64,000 nt of DNA from Torymus aiolomorphi (taxonomy: Eukaryota > Arthropoda > Insecta > Hymenoptera > Torymidae): contig CM070875.1 in NCBI GenBank assembly GCA_036365515.1, forward strand, positions 90,615,128 through 90,679,127, written 5' to 3'. A program made the translations under genes and the position numbers. This document shows, piece after piece, positions 24,895 to 36,516 of this stretch. A model generated the notes under the pieces. It searched no databases, was not told the DNA's origin, and was given only the letters and a program-made list of their open reading frames with translations. Position 1 is the stretch's first letter. Every line of letters starts with the position of its first letter.

Positions 24895-27800
24895 ATGGCG
24901 ATGTCACTCTGTCACTTTCTATCTCTCTGGCTCTAGATCTCTGACTATCTGTCTCTTCGTATCTCTGTCCCTCTGGATATTTTTCTCTTCGGCTCTATGT
25001 CTCCCAGGCTCTATCTCTTTCTCACTCTGTCTCTCAGTCTCACAGTCTGTCAGTGTCGCTCTCTGTCTGTCTCTCAATCTCACAGACTCTTAATGTCTCT
25101 CCTGGTGGCTCAGTCTCACAGTCTCTCAATGTCGCTCTCTCTCTCTGTCTCTCTGGTTGTCTGTTCCCCTGTCTCTCTGGATCTTTGTCTATCTCTCGTT
25201 CTGACTGCCTGTCTCTCAGACTCTCTGTATCTTCGGCTCTATTTCTCTCTGTCTTCCCGGCTCTCTCTTTCTCTCTGTCCCTCCGGCTATCTCTTTCTCA
25301 CTCTGTCTCTCAACAGTCTCAATCTCTCTGCCTCCCTGGTCTTCTGTCTTTCTATCTCTCCCTTCCCTGTCTATATGGCTGTCGCTATTACTCTGGCTAT
25401 CTCTGTCCCCCTGTCCCCCTGGATATCACTCTCTGTCTCTCAGGCGGCTCTATGTCTATTTGTCTCTCCGGCACTCTAAGTCTCTGACTCACTATGTCTC
25501 CTTGTCTCCCTGTCTCTCTGGCTTTTTGTCTCTTTGTCTCTTCTCCACCTCTATGCCTTTGTCACTTTATCTTTCTGGCTCTGTCTTCCCGTCTGTCTAG
25601 GCTCCCTGTCTCATTGCCTATCCTATTGGTCTCTTCATCTCTCGGTCTCTCTTTCTCCCCGAATTTCTGTCTCGTTGGTCCCCGGTTCTCTGCTATTATG
25701 GCTCTATCACTCAGTCTCTCTGTTTGTCTGTCTGACTCTGTCGTTGTCACTCTCTATCTCTCTGTCTCCTTGACTCTTTGGCTATCTGTTTCACTGCCAC
25801 GCTGGCTTTGACTCTCAGAGTCTCTGACTATCTGTCTTTCCGGCTCTCTGTACTTCACGCTATTTGCCTCTCGGGCTCTGGCGCGGCCCTTGGTTTCCCC
25901 GGCTCTCAGTCTCTCTGACCGTGTGCCTCTCTGGCTTCCGTCTCTTCGGTTGGCTGTCTCTGTTTCTATACCTTCCAGTCTCTCTGTCTCTTTAACACTC
26001 TGTCTCTCTGTCTCTATGGCTCTCTGTGCTCTGTCTCTCTATTGCTCTGTCTCTCTGTCTCTCAATATGTCTGTATCGCTCTAGCTCTCTGGTCCTTCGT
26101 CTCTCTGTTGCCCTGACTTTTTGTCTCTGTTTCCCTGGCTCTTTGTCTCTCTATCTCTCCGACTCTCTGAATCTCTCACTCTCTATGTATCTCTGAATCT
26201 CTCACTCTCAATGTCTCTCTGTCTCGCTGGCTATCTGTCCCTTCGTCCCAATATCCCTCTGTCTCCCTGGCTTTCTGTCTCTTCGTCTCTCTGTTTTCTA
26301 CCCCTATGGCGTTGTCGCTCTGTCACTCTGCATCTCTCTAGGTCTGTCTCTCTGGCTCTATATCTCTGGCTTACGATCTTGTCTCTCTGTCCTTCTGTCT
26401 ATTTATCTATCTGGATCTGTGCTTCAGTCTCCCTGTATCTCTGTCTGTCTAGCTCTCTGTCTCTTCGTCTCTCGGTCTCTCTGTCCCTCTTGAAAGCTGT
26501 CTCTTCTACTCCGGTCTGTCTGTTGCTCTGACTTTCTTTCTCTTTGTATCTCGGTTCTCTGCTACTATAGCTCGGTCACTCTGTCTCTGTGACTTTATCG
26601 CTGTGACTCTCTATCCATGTCTCTTTGTCTCTCTGTCCGCCTGGTTCTCTGTTTCTTTGCCTCTTTGGCGATCTGTTGCTCTGTCACTCAGGTTCTGACT
26701 CTCAGACTTTCTGCCTATCTGTCTCTCCGACTCTCTATCCTTCTGTCTATTTGTCGCTCTGGCTCTATCTTTCTAGTACTTGGTGTCTCCGGCTCTCTGT
26801 CCTTCCGGCCCAGCGCCTCTCTGCCTATCCGTCTCTTCGAGTCGCTGTCTACCTGTTTCTATGGCTCCCAGTCTCTCTGTCTCTATGGCTCTCTGTTCTC
26901 TCCGTCACTATCTCTATGTCTCTTTATCGCTCTGTATCTCCGGTGCTCTAACTCTCTGGTCCTTCGTCTCTCTGTCTCACTAGCTCATTGTCCCTCTGTT
27001 ATTCTGTGTCTCAGTCTGCCTGGTTCTCTGCCTTTTTGTCCCTCTGGCTCTCTGAATCTCTCATTCTCTAGTTCTCTGTCTTCCTGGCTATCTGTCTCTT
27101 CGTCTCAATGCCTCTCTGTTTCCCTGGCTTTTTGTCTCTTAGTCTCTCCGCTTTCCCCTTCTATGGCACAGTTACTCTGTCATTCTCCGTCTTTCTAGAT
27201 CTGCCTCTCTGGATCTATATCTCTAGCTATCTGTCTCTTCATCTCTCTGCCCTTTGTCTATTTGTCTCTCTGGCTCTGTCTTTCAGTCTCTCTGTATCTC
27301 TGTCTCTCAGGCTCTCTGTCTCTTCGTCTCTCGGTTTCACTGTCCCTCCGGATAGCTGTCTCGTCAACTATCGGCCTCTCTATCGTCCTAGCTTTCTGTC
27401 TCTTTGTCTCTCTGTTCTGTGCTACTGTGGCTATGTCACTCTAACTCCCTGACCGTTTCTCTGACTCTGTCTCTGTGGCTCTCTGACTATCTGTCTTCCC
27501 GGCATGCTGGCTATCTGTCTTTCTGACTCTCTTTTAGCTGTGTGTTATTAAGCTTTCTGTCTGGGTGCGTCTCTCGCTTTCATTCTCTCTGTACTTTTTG
27601 TCTCTCTGGCCCTTCGTCTCTTTGGCTCTCTGTGTCTCGATCACTCTGTATCCCCGTCTTTCTGTCTGTTTGTATCTCTGTTTTTGCTACTATAGATCGG
27701 TCACTCTGTCTCTCTGCCTGCTCTCTGGCTTTATCGATGTAACTCTCTATCTCTCTGTCCCTTTGTTCGTCTGGCTCTTTGTTTCTTTGCCTCTTTGGCG

Positions 27801-28050
27801 ATCTGTTTCTCTGTCATATTGACTCTGACTTTCAGACTCTCTGGCTATCTGTCTCCGCGGCTCTCTGTCCTCCTGGCTATTTGTCTCTCTGGTTCTATCT
27901 CTCTGGTGCGGCGCTTGTTTTCCCCGGCTCCCTTTTTTCTGGCCCGTAGTCTCTCTGGCTATTCGTCTCTTCGGTTCGCTGACTCTATCTCTTTCTCTCT
28001 GCTTCTCCGGCTCTATCTCTTTCTCACTCTGTCTCTCAGTCTTACAGTCT
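24808..28050. repeat. Degenerate pyrimidine repeat, block 2
   Basis: The same CTCTGT/CTGGCT variants as block 1, beginning with a purer CT stretch (24820-24890). This is the longest block. Interruptions such as TTTCTGTCTGTTTG and CTATGGCTC are spaced irregularly, so there is no long higher-order period that I can see. Confidence 0.9.
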
Positions 28051-28518
28051 CTTAATCTTCTGTGCCTTTAGTCCTCACCAGTAAATACCTACTATCTTAG
28101 CGTACCGTGTATTACGTTTATTATTGTATTTCATCTTTCTTCGTATTGAGTTTTTATTTAACTGCGTCTTGATTGTATATTTTCTTATTTTATCTTAGTT
28201 TCCTTTAATTATCTGCGTCTTAACAGTATTACGGGCTGCACTCATCCAATTTTATTTCACCACTTTAACTTTAATTTTATTCTTCGAATCGCGTTTGCGT
28301 GTGCGCTTGTTTCAAGTTAAATTTTTAGTTGACTTTGTTTGTATTCCTTGCTCTGTACTTACTCTAATCTTAATTCATCTCTTGCGACGTAAATAACCTT
28401 TATATTTTAGTATTTCTCTGTATTTTATTTGTATATAACTCTGTATGTTTTTTTTGTGAGCACCAGACGAGGTTTCATCCTAATGTGTCAATAAAGACCA
28501 ATCAATCAATCAATTAAT
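28051..28518 (+). mobile_element. LINE 3' end, truncated, with (AATC)n tail
   Basis: Non-repetitive AT-rich sequence inside the pyrimidine array. It ends with AATAAAGACC and four copies of AATC. The tail and size fit a heavily 5'-truncated LINE insertion containing only 3' UTR. Confidence 0.6.
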
Positions 28519-29340
28519 CTGCCTCTATGGATCTGTTTCTCTATCTCTATGGCTCTCTGTGACTCCCTGTCTTTCAGTTCCTCTGTATCTCTGTCTTTCT
28601 GGCTGTCTGTTCGTTTCTCTGTATCACTGTCCCTCTGAATAGATGTCTCTTCAACTCTCGGTCTCTCTGTCGCCCTAGCTTTCTGTCTCTTTGTCTCTCT
28701 GTTCTCTGCTACTATGCCTCCGTCACTCTGTCTCTCTGGCTCTGTCTCTGTGGCTCTGTGGCTATCTGTCTCTCTGGTTCTCGTCCCTCTGGCTATTTAT
28801 TTCTCTGGCGCTGTCTTTATAGCTTTCGGTTTCTCTGGCTCTCTATCTCTCCGGCACTCCGCTTCTCTGGCTCTCTGTTCACTACCTCTCTGGATCTCTA
28901 TCACTCTGTCTGCCTATTTCAGGTTCTCTGCCTACCTGTCTCTCCGACTGCGTGTTATCTAACACTGTGTCTCGATGCCTCTCTGTATTTCAGTCTCTCT
29001 GTATCTCAGTATATCCGGCTCTGTCTCTTCGTCTCTCTTTCTCTTTGTCCCGTTGGATATCTGTCTTTTCAGCTCTCTGGTTCTCCGACTTTATCTCTGT
29101 CCCACCCTGACTTTCGGTCACTTTGTCTCTGTATTCTCTGCTGCTATATATGTTTGTCTCTCTGCCTGTCCGCCGCTCTGTCTCTTCGTCTCTCTGTTTC
29201 TATATCTCCTTGGCCTTCTGTCTTTCTGTCTCTATCTCTCCCTCTCTAATTTCTGTCTATATGACTGACTCTATGTCCATCTGGATATCTCTCTCTGTCT
29301 CTCTGTCCCTCTGGATATCTCTCTCTATCCCAAAATATTT
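28519..29340. repeat. Degenerate pyrimidine repeat, block 3
   Basis: The array resumes after the LINE tail and ends near CTCTCTCTATCCCAAAATATT. Confidence 0.9.
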
Positions 29341-29946
29341 ACATCTATACAGTAGAGGAAGATTAGATATACATAGGACATAAGTGCTGTTTCTCTTCTT
29401 CCTTGATATCGTATCCTGCGGGTACTTTGGTGTTGGTTGATTTTTCTAGCTATATTCTTTTCTGCCCGTGCCAGTACTCGTCTGTCTTTATATCGCATTT
29501 CCCGTCAAATCTGGTTTTGGGGCTTTTTTGTAGCTATTCTCTTGCTTCCCATCTGCGGCCGGCTCCTCTTACACCTGTAATTCGCATCCCCCAGCTCTTT
29601 CGTCACGGGCTGTTTTTATTTCAGATTTACCTGGATATTGTCTCTTTGACTATTTTGGTGTGCTGCTCTTATTGCCATTCAATTAATACTTTTATACATT
29701 AAAGCAATTTTTTTTCTAACGCGTATGCAGAGTATTATTTTCCCGCCCACGTGTGGACAAGTGGCTGTTTAGAGACGTGAATGTACATGCTCTAGCATGT
29801 AGTTGAATGTAAATAATACAGTGAGAAAAATACATTAAAGTGAGGGTGTTAAGGTGACTTTCGCGGTCTAGAAGACCTAAAGCTATGAACTTTTTTATAA
29901 TGATTTGTTTCGACATTTCAATCTAAAAACTGATATAACAGGAAAA
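29341..29946. other. Unassigned spacer
   Basis: The stretch 29400-29700 is moderately GC-rich with an open frame of 99 codons and a terminal TTTTATACATTAAAG; I recognise no domain. It may be a LINE 3' end. The rest (29720-29940) has a short inverted pair around ACATGCTCTAGCATGT (29788-29803) but no identifiable element. Confidence 0.3.
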
Positions 29947-29987
29947 CCCGCTGCAAAGTGCTTTAGCAAAATGCTTTCTTAAAGGGA

Positions 29988-30590
29988 ATAGTTAACCCAC
30001 ATAGAATGAAAGCTTCCTGGAAGCTTTATGAAAGCTTCCAAGAAAGATTCGGAATCTTACAGGAAGCTTACATGGAAGATTCCTGAAAGCTCAAAATGTC
30101 CGCCCAATTTACTGGGAAAAAGCTTTCAGAAAAGATTGTATTAACATTCCCGGAAAACTTTCAGGAACCTTTGTTTGAAGTTTTTAAAAGAGTAACTGGA
30201 AGCGTTGCGAAAGATTTTTCAATCTTTCAGGTAGCTTTCTCGAAAGGATACGGTAAGTTTACAGGAAATCTTTCAACAAGACTTTAGTAAGGTAGCTGAA
30301 AAGATCCTTGTAAGGTTTTTGATAGATTTATTGAAATCTTTCAGAAAGCTTTCATGAAAGATTCCTGTAAGCTTAAAATTCCGCCCAATTTACTGGCAAA
30401 ACCTTAAAAAAAAATCTATTAATATTTCTGGAAATCTTTCCGGGACCTTTCATCAAGTTTTTAAAAGAGTAACTGGAAGCTTTGTGAATGATTTGAAATC
30501 TTTCAGAAAGCTTCTAGGAAAGATTCTAGTAATCTTTCAAGAAACCTTTCACGAACCTTTTTTAAAGTTCTTGAAAGATTACTTTGGAAC
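29988..30590. repeat. GAAAGCTTTC-type satellite fragment
   Basis: Units around GAAAGCTTCCAGGAAAGATT and its complement alternate every 20-25 bases. Words and spacing match the arrays at 33240 and 39897. Confidence 0.7.
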
Positions 30591-30723
30591 TTAAAGCCAT
30601 ACATATTACATAAAATACTCTAAAGTATAACTATTACAATTCTCGCATATTATTTAGAATTTATTTCTATACTAATCGCAATTTTTTCGTCACAGAAAAA
30701 ATTTTACATAAAATTTTTTGACC

Positions 30724-30797
30724 TAACCGGGAATCAAACCTACAACCCTTGGATTACTACGCACACATGTATCCATTACGCTATCGCTCGCTTGAAG
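30724..30797 (-). tRNA. tRNA-like sequence, probable tRNA-derived SINE head or tRNA pseudogene
   Basis: On the minus strand an A-box-like TAGCGTAATGGATA is followed 30-odd bases later by a B-box-like GGTTTGATTCCCGG. The anticodon stem does not pair properly and no clean acceptor stem closes, so this is not a functional tRNA. RNA polymerase III promoter boxes with a decayed clover leaf are typical of tRNA-derived SINEs. It lies inside the family B element. Confidence 0.4.
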
Positions 30798-30919
30798 GAG
30801 CTGGAACATTTTCATCTAAATAAAGTGCACTTTCTACGATTAATCAATTGTTATTAAATAATATGATACATACATACATAACGTACATGTTATTATTTTG
30901 ATTATTCATCTAAAATATT

Positions 30920-31160
30920 AATGGCTTTAAAATTGCCATGTAAAATACCGAAACGATACCTGCCTTACCGGCACCTAAGTTTTATTTTTTTTATCGTATT
31001 TAAACCAAAATTTTAGAGAAAAGCGCTCTTTCACGGAAATCCAACGCTTTTTCCTAAAGTTTGTGTTTAGATGTCATAAAAAAAAATAAAATTTTGGTGC
31101 CGATAAGCTAGGGATCTACGTTTGTGTTGAACATGGCCTCAAAGTTAAAACGGTATTATA
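30920..31160. mobile_element. Small foldback MITE
   Basis: Arms of about 100 bp pair across a short centre: TACCGGCACC with GGTGCCGATA, TTTTATTTTTTTT with AAAAAAAATAAAA, and GAAAAGCGC with GCTTTTTCC. The arms are diverged. No target duplication is obvious. Confidence 0.55.
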
Positions 31161-31984
31161 AAATCAAGTTTCAATTGAAACATTATAAAATCAATTATAA
31201 ATATATTAAAATATTATCAAATTTACTTTATTTATATTTGCTTATATTCTACATATGTTTAATATAAATGGCTAAAGAAATTTTTCAATTCATCAAAAAA
31301 GCATAATTTTGTTCTAAGTTGATGAAATCTTCAAATCTATATTTTCAACTCAAAAATAACTTCAAAATAGTCTCAAAAGAGATGAAAAGAGAGGGGATTA
31401 AACATATTGCAAGAATATGTGTTTATATTATATGCATCTTTAAGATGAAATGGCGAAAAAGTTATTTACAATTCATATAATTATTATATTTTTCGAAAAA
31501 GTTGTTACTTTTTCAAATCCGCATTTTTAAGTAAAAAAAACTTGTGACTAGTTTTTAAATAATTAATTTAGAAGGAAATTGAATGTACTTTAAGAATATC
31601 GGTATCCATTTTCTATATCTTAAGAACGAATTAAGAAAAAATTATTTCTGAAACAAAAAATGTTCGCAAAATAGTTATTTTATCAAAATAAGACCTTATA
31701 GTCATCCATTTGACTCCAAAATTTAATCAGTTCTAAGTTAAAGCATAAGTAAGATGCATGCAAAAGTTCAGCTCATTACGTCTATCCGTTCAAGAGTTAT
31801 GCCGGGGACAAAATTTGGTTTCATAAATTCATACATACATACATACATTTTTTAAAAACCTATTATTCTGACTCAGGATCAAAATCTCTGTTTTGAAAAT
31901 TTTCACCGTTACAACGCTTTCTCTTTGAGAAAGCAATATAGTGTCAATAGGGAGAAATAAAATTCTTATACTGAATATATTTTA

Positions 31985-32250
31985 ACACTCCATGCGCAAA
32001 GCTCGATTTCGCACACGCTCAAATAAAAAAGCATGTGCTAAATCAAGCTTTGTATATGTCGTATAAAAAAATACGGTTCGATACACGAGCGAGAAGGTGC
32101 TTTCAACCTCGTGTGACCTTTTCACCCTCGCTTCGCTCAGGCGCAAACGTCCACACGCAAAGCTCGATTTCGCGCACGCTTGAATGAAAAAGCATGCGCT
32201 AAATCAAGCTTTGTACACGTCGTGTTAAAAAATATACACAAGCGAAAAGG
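31985..32250. repeat. Direct duplication, period about 165 bp
   Basis: The stretch GCGCAAAGCTCGATTTCGCA at about 31994 recurs at about 32156 as CGCAAAGCTCGATTTCGCGC, each followed by AAAAAGCATG and AAATCAAGCTTTGTA. Two units are seen. This is GC-richer DNA with CTTCGCTC between the copies and no gene. Confidence 0.65.
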
Positions 32251-32297
32251 TGCACGCCTTAGTATCAAACTGTACTATTTCTAAACAAAGAAAATAA

Positions 32298-32920
32298 CAC
32301 AGCCCCACAAAAAAAAGAAAAAATTCTGTACTTTAGATCGGACTATCATATCTCGGTGTATTTTGGCCCCCTAAGTATGATTTCAAGGTCAGAATTCGTT
32401 ACGTCTGAATCTTGAGATATCATTAGGTATAAGATTTTTGAGATATCTTAAAAATCAAAGTAAAAACAATTTTTTTGTTAATCTTTTCTACAAAACAATG
32501 TAGCGTTGTTTGCGCCCTTCAAGACCAACTTTACACCATCCCTCTACAATTTTTTTCTCCGAGATCTCAATACCTGAATTTTGTAAACTCGCACATATCT
32601 CTTAAAATCAAATTCTTTATTTTTATCTCGAAATTTACACATTCAGATCTCCGAGAAAAAAATTGTAGAGGGATGGTGTAAAGTTGGTCTTGAAGGGCGC
32701 AAACAATGCTACATTGTTTTGTAGAAAAGATTAACAAAAAAATTGTTTTTACTTTGTTTTTTTAAGATATCTCAAAAATCTTATACCTAATGATATCTCC
32801 AAATTCAGACGTGATTGATGAATTCTGACCTTGGAATCATACTTAGGGGGCCAAAATACACCGAGATATAATAGTCCGATCTAAAGTACAGAACCTTTTC
32901 TTTTTTTTTGTGGGGCTGTG
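32298..32920. mobile_element. Foldback MITE with CACAGCCCCAC ends
   Basis: The ends CACAGCCCCACAAAAAAAAG and CTTTTTTTTTGTGGGGCTGTG are inverted. Arms of about 290 bp meet near 32590-32630; the paired blocks include ACACCATCCCTCTACAATTT with its complement. Arms are over 90% alike by eye, so the copy is fairly young. There is no coding capacity. Confidence 0.8.
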
Positions 32921-33239
32921 TAATTATTACCTTTAAACATTCATTTGGAAAAACACGTCCTTTTATGTAAATACAATACTCAGAATTCTTTTAGCGATTC
33001 TTATGAGAGTGCTATTATGAGAGACAATCGTTGAAAAATTGGATCAAAATGACAAAAATGGAGATTCCTCCTTTCAACATTAAAATTATTTTTTAATTAA
33101 AAAGTTTCTAAACAGTTTTTTGGAAAACCACAATTTTTACGCCTTCCTTATATTTAAATACTACACATAGATTTATTTAATAGCCATTCTATTATAATTT
33201 TAATAAAGTATACTCGTTGGAAGATGATGTCGGTATCCA
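32921..33239. other. AT-rich spacer, nothing recognised
   Basis: No repeats shared with the rest of the window and no frame of note. Confidence 0.5.
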
Positions 33240-35314
33240 ACATCTCCTTAAAGCATTAATTTTTGGAATATTTTATTTAAGGTTCCCGAAGCCTTTCTAA
33301 AGCTTTCATGAAATGTTGCTCAGTCGCATAGGTGGAATTTTTTTTTTATTCCATTAAACTTACGGCAAGCTTTCGCGGAACCTTACCAGAAAATGTTACG
33401 TTTCGAGTAATCTTTGACTTATTCTCACTGCAATCTTTTATAAAAGGTTCTATTTATGTTGAGTAGAATCTTCCCTGAGAGTATTCATAAATCTTTTTTA
33501 AAAGTTTTTCGGAAGATTTACAATCAATGTTATAGTTCGATCTTTCACTAAGCTTACTATAACGCTTCTGGTTACTACTCATGACAGATTCCAGTTTTTA
33601 TAAACCTTTTCAAAAGTTTTTCGGAAGATTCACAATCAATATTCCAGTTCAATCTTTCAGTAAGCTTACTGTAACTTTTCTAGTTATCTTTCATGAAAGA
33701 TTCCAGTATCGATTATTAGAATGTTTCATGGAAGGTTCCGGAAACCTTTCAAAAGCATTCATGGAATGTTACTGAATCGCATTGTTGGAATATTTTTGGT
33801 TGAGTCCGTGAATCTTTACGGAAAGCTTACGCAAACAATTTCCAGGTATTGCTATTGAGAGGTTTCACCGAAACCTTCATTTAAGCTTCACGCATGGTTT
33901 TTCAGTAATCTTCTGTTCATGCTTACCGTTTTATGATTAGTGGAATCTTCCCTGAAAGTACTCATAAATATTTTTGAAAAGTTTTTCGAAAGATTTACAA
34001 TAAATGTTACAGTTCAATCTTTCAGTAACCTCACAGTCACCTGTCTGATTACCTTTCATGAAAGATTCCAGTATCGATTCTTAGACTGTTTCATGTAAGA
34101 TTCCAGAAAACTTTTAAAAGTTTTCTTGGACTGTTACTGCGTTGCATAGTTGGAATCTTATTGGTTGATTGCGCGAATCTTATGGGAAGCTTTCGTGAAA
34201 CATTGCCAGGTAAGACTACTGGAAAATTTCGCCGGAATGTTCATTAAGTTTTTCGCATTATTTTTCGGTAATCTTTCATTTATGCTTACTGGAATCTTTC
34301 ATGAAAGATTCCATTTATCTTTAGTGGAATCTTCCCTGAAAGCATTCATCAATCTTTTTCAAAAGTTTTTTGGAAGATTTGCAATCAATGTTCCAGTTTA
34401 ATCTTTCAGTAAGCTTACTATAACATTTCTAGTTATCTTCCATAAAAGATTTCAGTACGGATTCTGCGAATGTTTCATGTAAGATTACCGGAACCTTTCA
34501 AAAGCTTTCATGGAATTTGACCGTGTCTCATAGTTGGAATCTTTTTTGTTGACTTGAACGAAACTTACGGAAAGCTTTTTTGAAATATTGCAAGGTAACA
34601 ATACTGGGAAATTTCGCTGGAACTTTCCATTAAGCTTATCGCATTATTTTTCGGTAATCTTGCATTCATGCTTACTTGAATAACTCATGAAAGGTTCCAT
34701 TTATCTTTAGTGAAATCTTCCCTGAAAGTATTTATCAATCTTTTTCAAAAGTTTTTTGGAATATTTGCAATTAATGTTCCAGTTCAATCTTTCAGTAAGC
34801 TTACTGTAACATTTCTAGTTATCTTTCATGAAAAATGTCAGTATCGATCATTAGAATATTCCATTGAAAGTTCCGAAAACCTTTCAAAAGCTTTTATGAA
34901 ATATTACGGAATCGCATAGTTGAAATTTTTTCAGTTGGTTCCTCAAAACTTATGGGAAGCTTTCGTGGAACATTACAAGGTAACGCGACTAGAAAGTTTC
35001 GCCGGAACCTTTCATTAAGCTTATCGCATTATTTTTCGGTAATCTTTTATCCATGCTTACTGCAATCTTTCATGAAAGGTTCCATTTATGTTTAGTGCAA
35101 TCTTCTCTGGAAGTTTTCATCAATCTAGCCCAAAATTTTTTTGGAAGATTTGCAATCAATGTTCCAGATCAATCTTTCAGTAAGCTTACTGTGACATTTC
35201 TAGTTATCTTTCATGAAAGATTCCAGTATCGATCATTAGAATATTTCATGGAAGGTTCCGAAAACCTTTCAAAAACTTTTATGGAATGTTACGGAACCGC
35301 ATAGTTGGAATTTT
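33240..35314. repeat. 380-bp satellite of GAAAGATTCC dyads, block 1
   Basis: The phrase CGCATAGTTGGAAT or a variant recurs near 33320, 33772, 34147, 34527, 34908 and 35295, giving a period of about 375-385 bp after the first, longer step. Within a unit, words such as TCTTTCATGAAAGATTCCAG and AATCTTTCAGTAAGCTTAC form 20-25 base dyads. Coding-like frames of 60-80 codons repeat with the unit and are not genes. Confidence 0.85.
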
Positions 35315-35519
35315 GCTTCTTCCTAGAGGATGCTTTGCGATAGTAATTTGTTGAGTTGTTGTAAAAACATGTTATAATTGTTTTTCGAGCTGTTAGGAAT
35401 CAATATACATGGTTTTTGAAAAATATCTGTATGGATGTATGTGTATGTGGCTGTGTGTGTGTGTGTCTGTGTGTGTGTGTGTGTGTGTGTACATGTGCGT
35501 GTGTATATATGTGTGTGTG

Positions 35520-35939
35520 TGTGTATACGAATGAACGTATACGGAGTTTATATTGTTAGGGTTTATCGCCGAGAGAAAATAATAAATTGTATTGACTCTG
35601 AAAGTCTTTGCTCCAACCCACTCGAAAGTAAAATTGGAAGCAAAAGGAATAAGAACGCTAGGCGCGTTCGAGTAAAATAGGCAAGCAATACGCAAGGTAA
35701 GTGAAATAGGCAAACTAATAATACGAGAGCCTCACGTATTATCAGCAAGGCTAAAAAATAGCAATTGGGCAATAATTAAAGCAAGGGGTAAATATAGGTA
35801 AGGCAAATAATGTTTGGCTAGAGAGCGCAGTGCGTGGCGCAGGCCCCTACTTAAGTACGCGGGGTGATGTTTTTCATTGAAGGTTGCGCGCTTGGCGCTT
35901 GCCATATAGCGGTCACTTCGGGTACTACAATTCCGAACA
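35520..35939 (-). repeat. BEL/Pao 3' LTR
   Basis: 420 bp, starting TGTATACG and ending CCGAACA on the plus strand; about 97% identical by eye to the copy at 38085-38502. The region 35563-35992 shows antisense frames that recur in both LTRs and are not genes. Confidence 0.88.
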
Positions 35940-36009
35940 TACCGCCCGCTTTCGTCCATACAATGGGCGAACAAAATTAGTTTAGCAGACATTTAAACCG
36001 ATCTGAAAA

Positions 36010-36516
36010 CTAAGATTGACCTGTTGCAATTGGAGACGTTGAGGTGTAAAGTTTGGCAATAGGTCCGCTAGTAATCCATCCGAAGATTGTGCGTTGGGCC
36101 ATTGGAGTTCCGAAAGGTCCTTTGACCAGTCCGTCGAGCAAGATCTCTGGGAAGATGTCAGCACCAAGTAAAATATCAATTTCAGCAGGTGTTTCTCTGA
36201 AATCGTCCGCTAATTCTAATCCCTTCAAATGGGTCCAGTCATTCTTTAGTTTATGGCATCTTTGCGTGTATTTTGTAATAAAAGGAAGTACTAGTGCGTT
36301 TAACTGCAAATGTGCTTTAGGGTTGAAAGCCGATGTAAGTTGCAAAGTGGTTCGGCCCTTAGCAGGAATGTGAGAATAGCCTCCAATACCACTCAACGGC
36401 ACTGTCGTGGCAGAGTATGGTTGTTCGAGCTTCTTTAATAACACCTCGGATACAAAAGAACTTTGGGATCCAGGAACTATCATAGCTCGCAGTATGAATT
36501 CTGCCATCAGCACCAC
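36010..36516 (-). pseudogene. BEL/Pao aspartic protease (A17-like), inactive
   Basis: This frame overlaps the gag end by one register. It carries the protease region: PGSQSSFVSEVLL, then SGIGG, LTSAFNPKAHLQLNALVLP, DILLGADIFPEILLDG and RTIFGWITSGP, all typical of the protease that follows gag in BEL/Pao polyproteins. The catalytic aspartate expected directly before PGSQ is replaced by valine (reads MIVPGSQ). The gag-protease register change near 36490 is a frameshift, since the two parts are normally one polyprotein. The frame ends shortly before the 3' LTR. Confidence 0.75.

Larger units (their letters stand above)
29947..31934 (-). mobile_element. HME-related element, variant ends (family B)
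   Basis: The left end CCCGCTGCAAAGTGCTTTAGC followed by GCTTTCTTAAAG parallels the HME end CCGCTGCCAATTCATTGGCA plus GCTTCCTCAAAC. The right end is the palindrome GCTTTCTC-TTT-GAGAAAGC (31916-31934). A CATA run (31831-31848) takes the place of the CA tract, about 70 bp inside. It contains a GAAAGCTT satellite block, a tRNA-like stretch and a small foldback, so it is composite. A matching left end recurs at 41516. Confidence 0.55.

Noticed and set aside
21908..29268. Many long Leu/Ser/Cys-rich frames in all three plus registers, resembling membrane proteins
   Set aside because: The repeat lacks A on the plus strand, so stop codons are rare in every register. Translations are repetitive and have no domain.
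33581..35304. Repeated 60-80 codon frames resembling a small gene family
   Set aside because: They recur with the 380-bp satellite period, vary in start and stop, and show no conserved protein.
35563..35992. Minus-strand frames next to the BEL/Pao protease as extra genes
   Set aside because: The same frames occur in both LTRs (again at 38061-38347), so they are LTR sequence.
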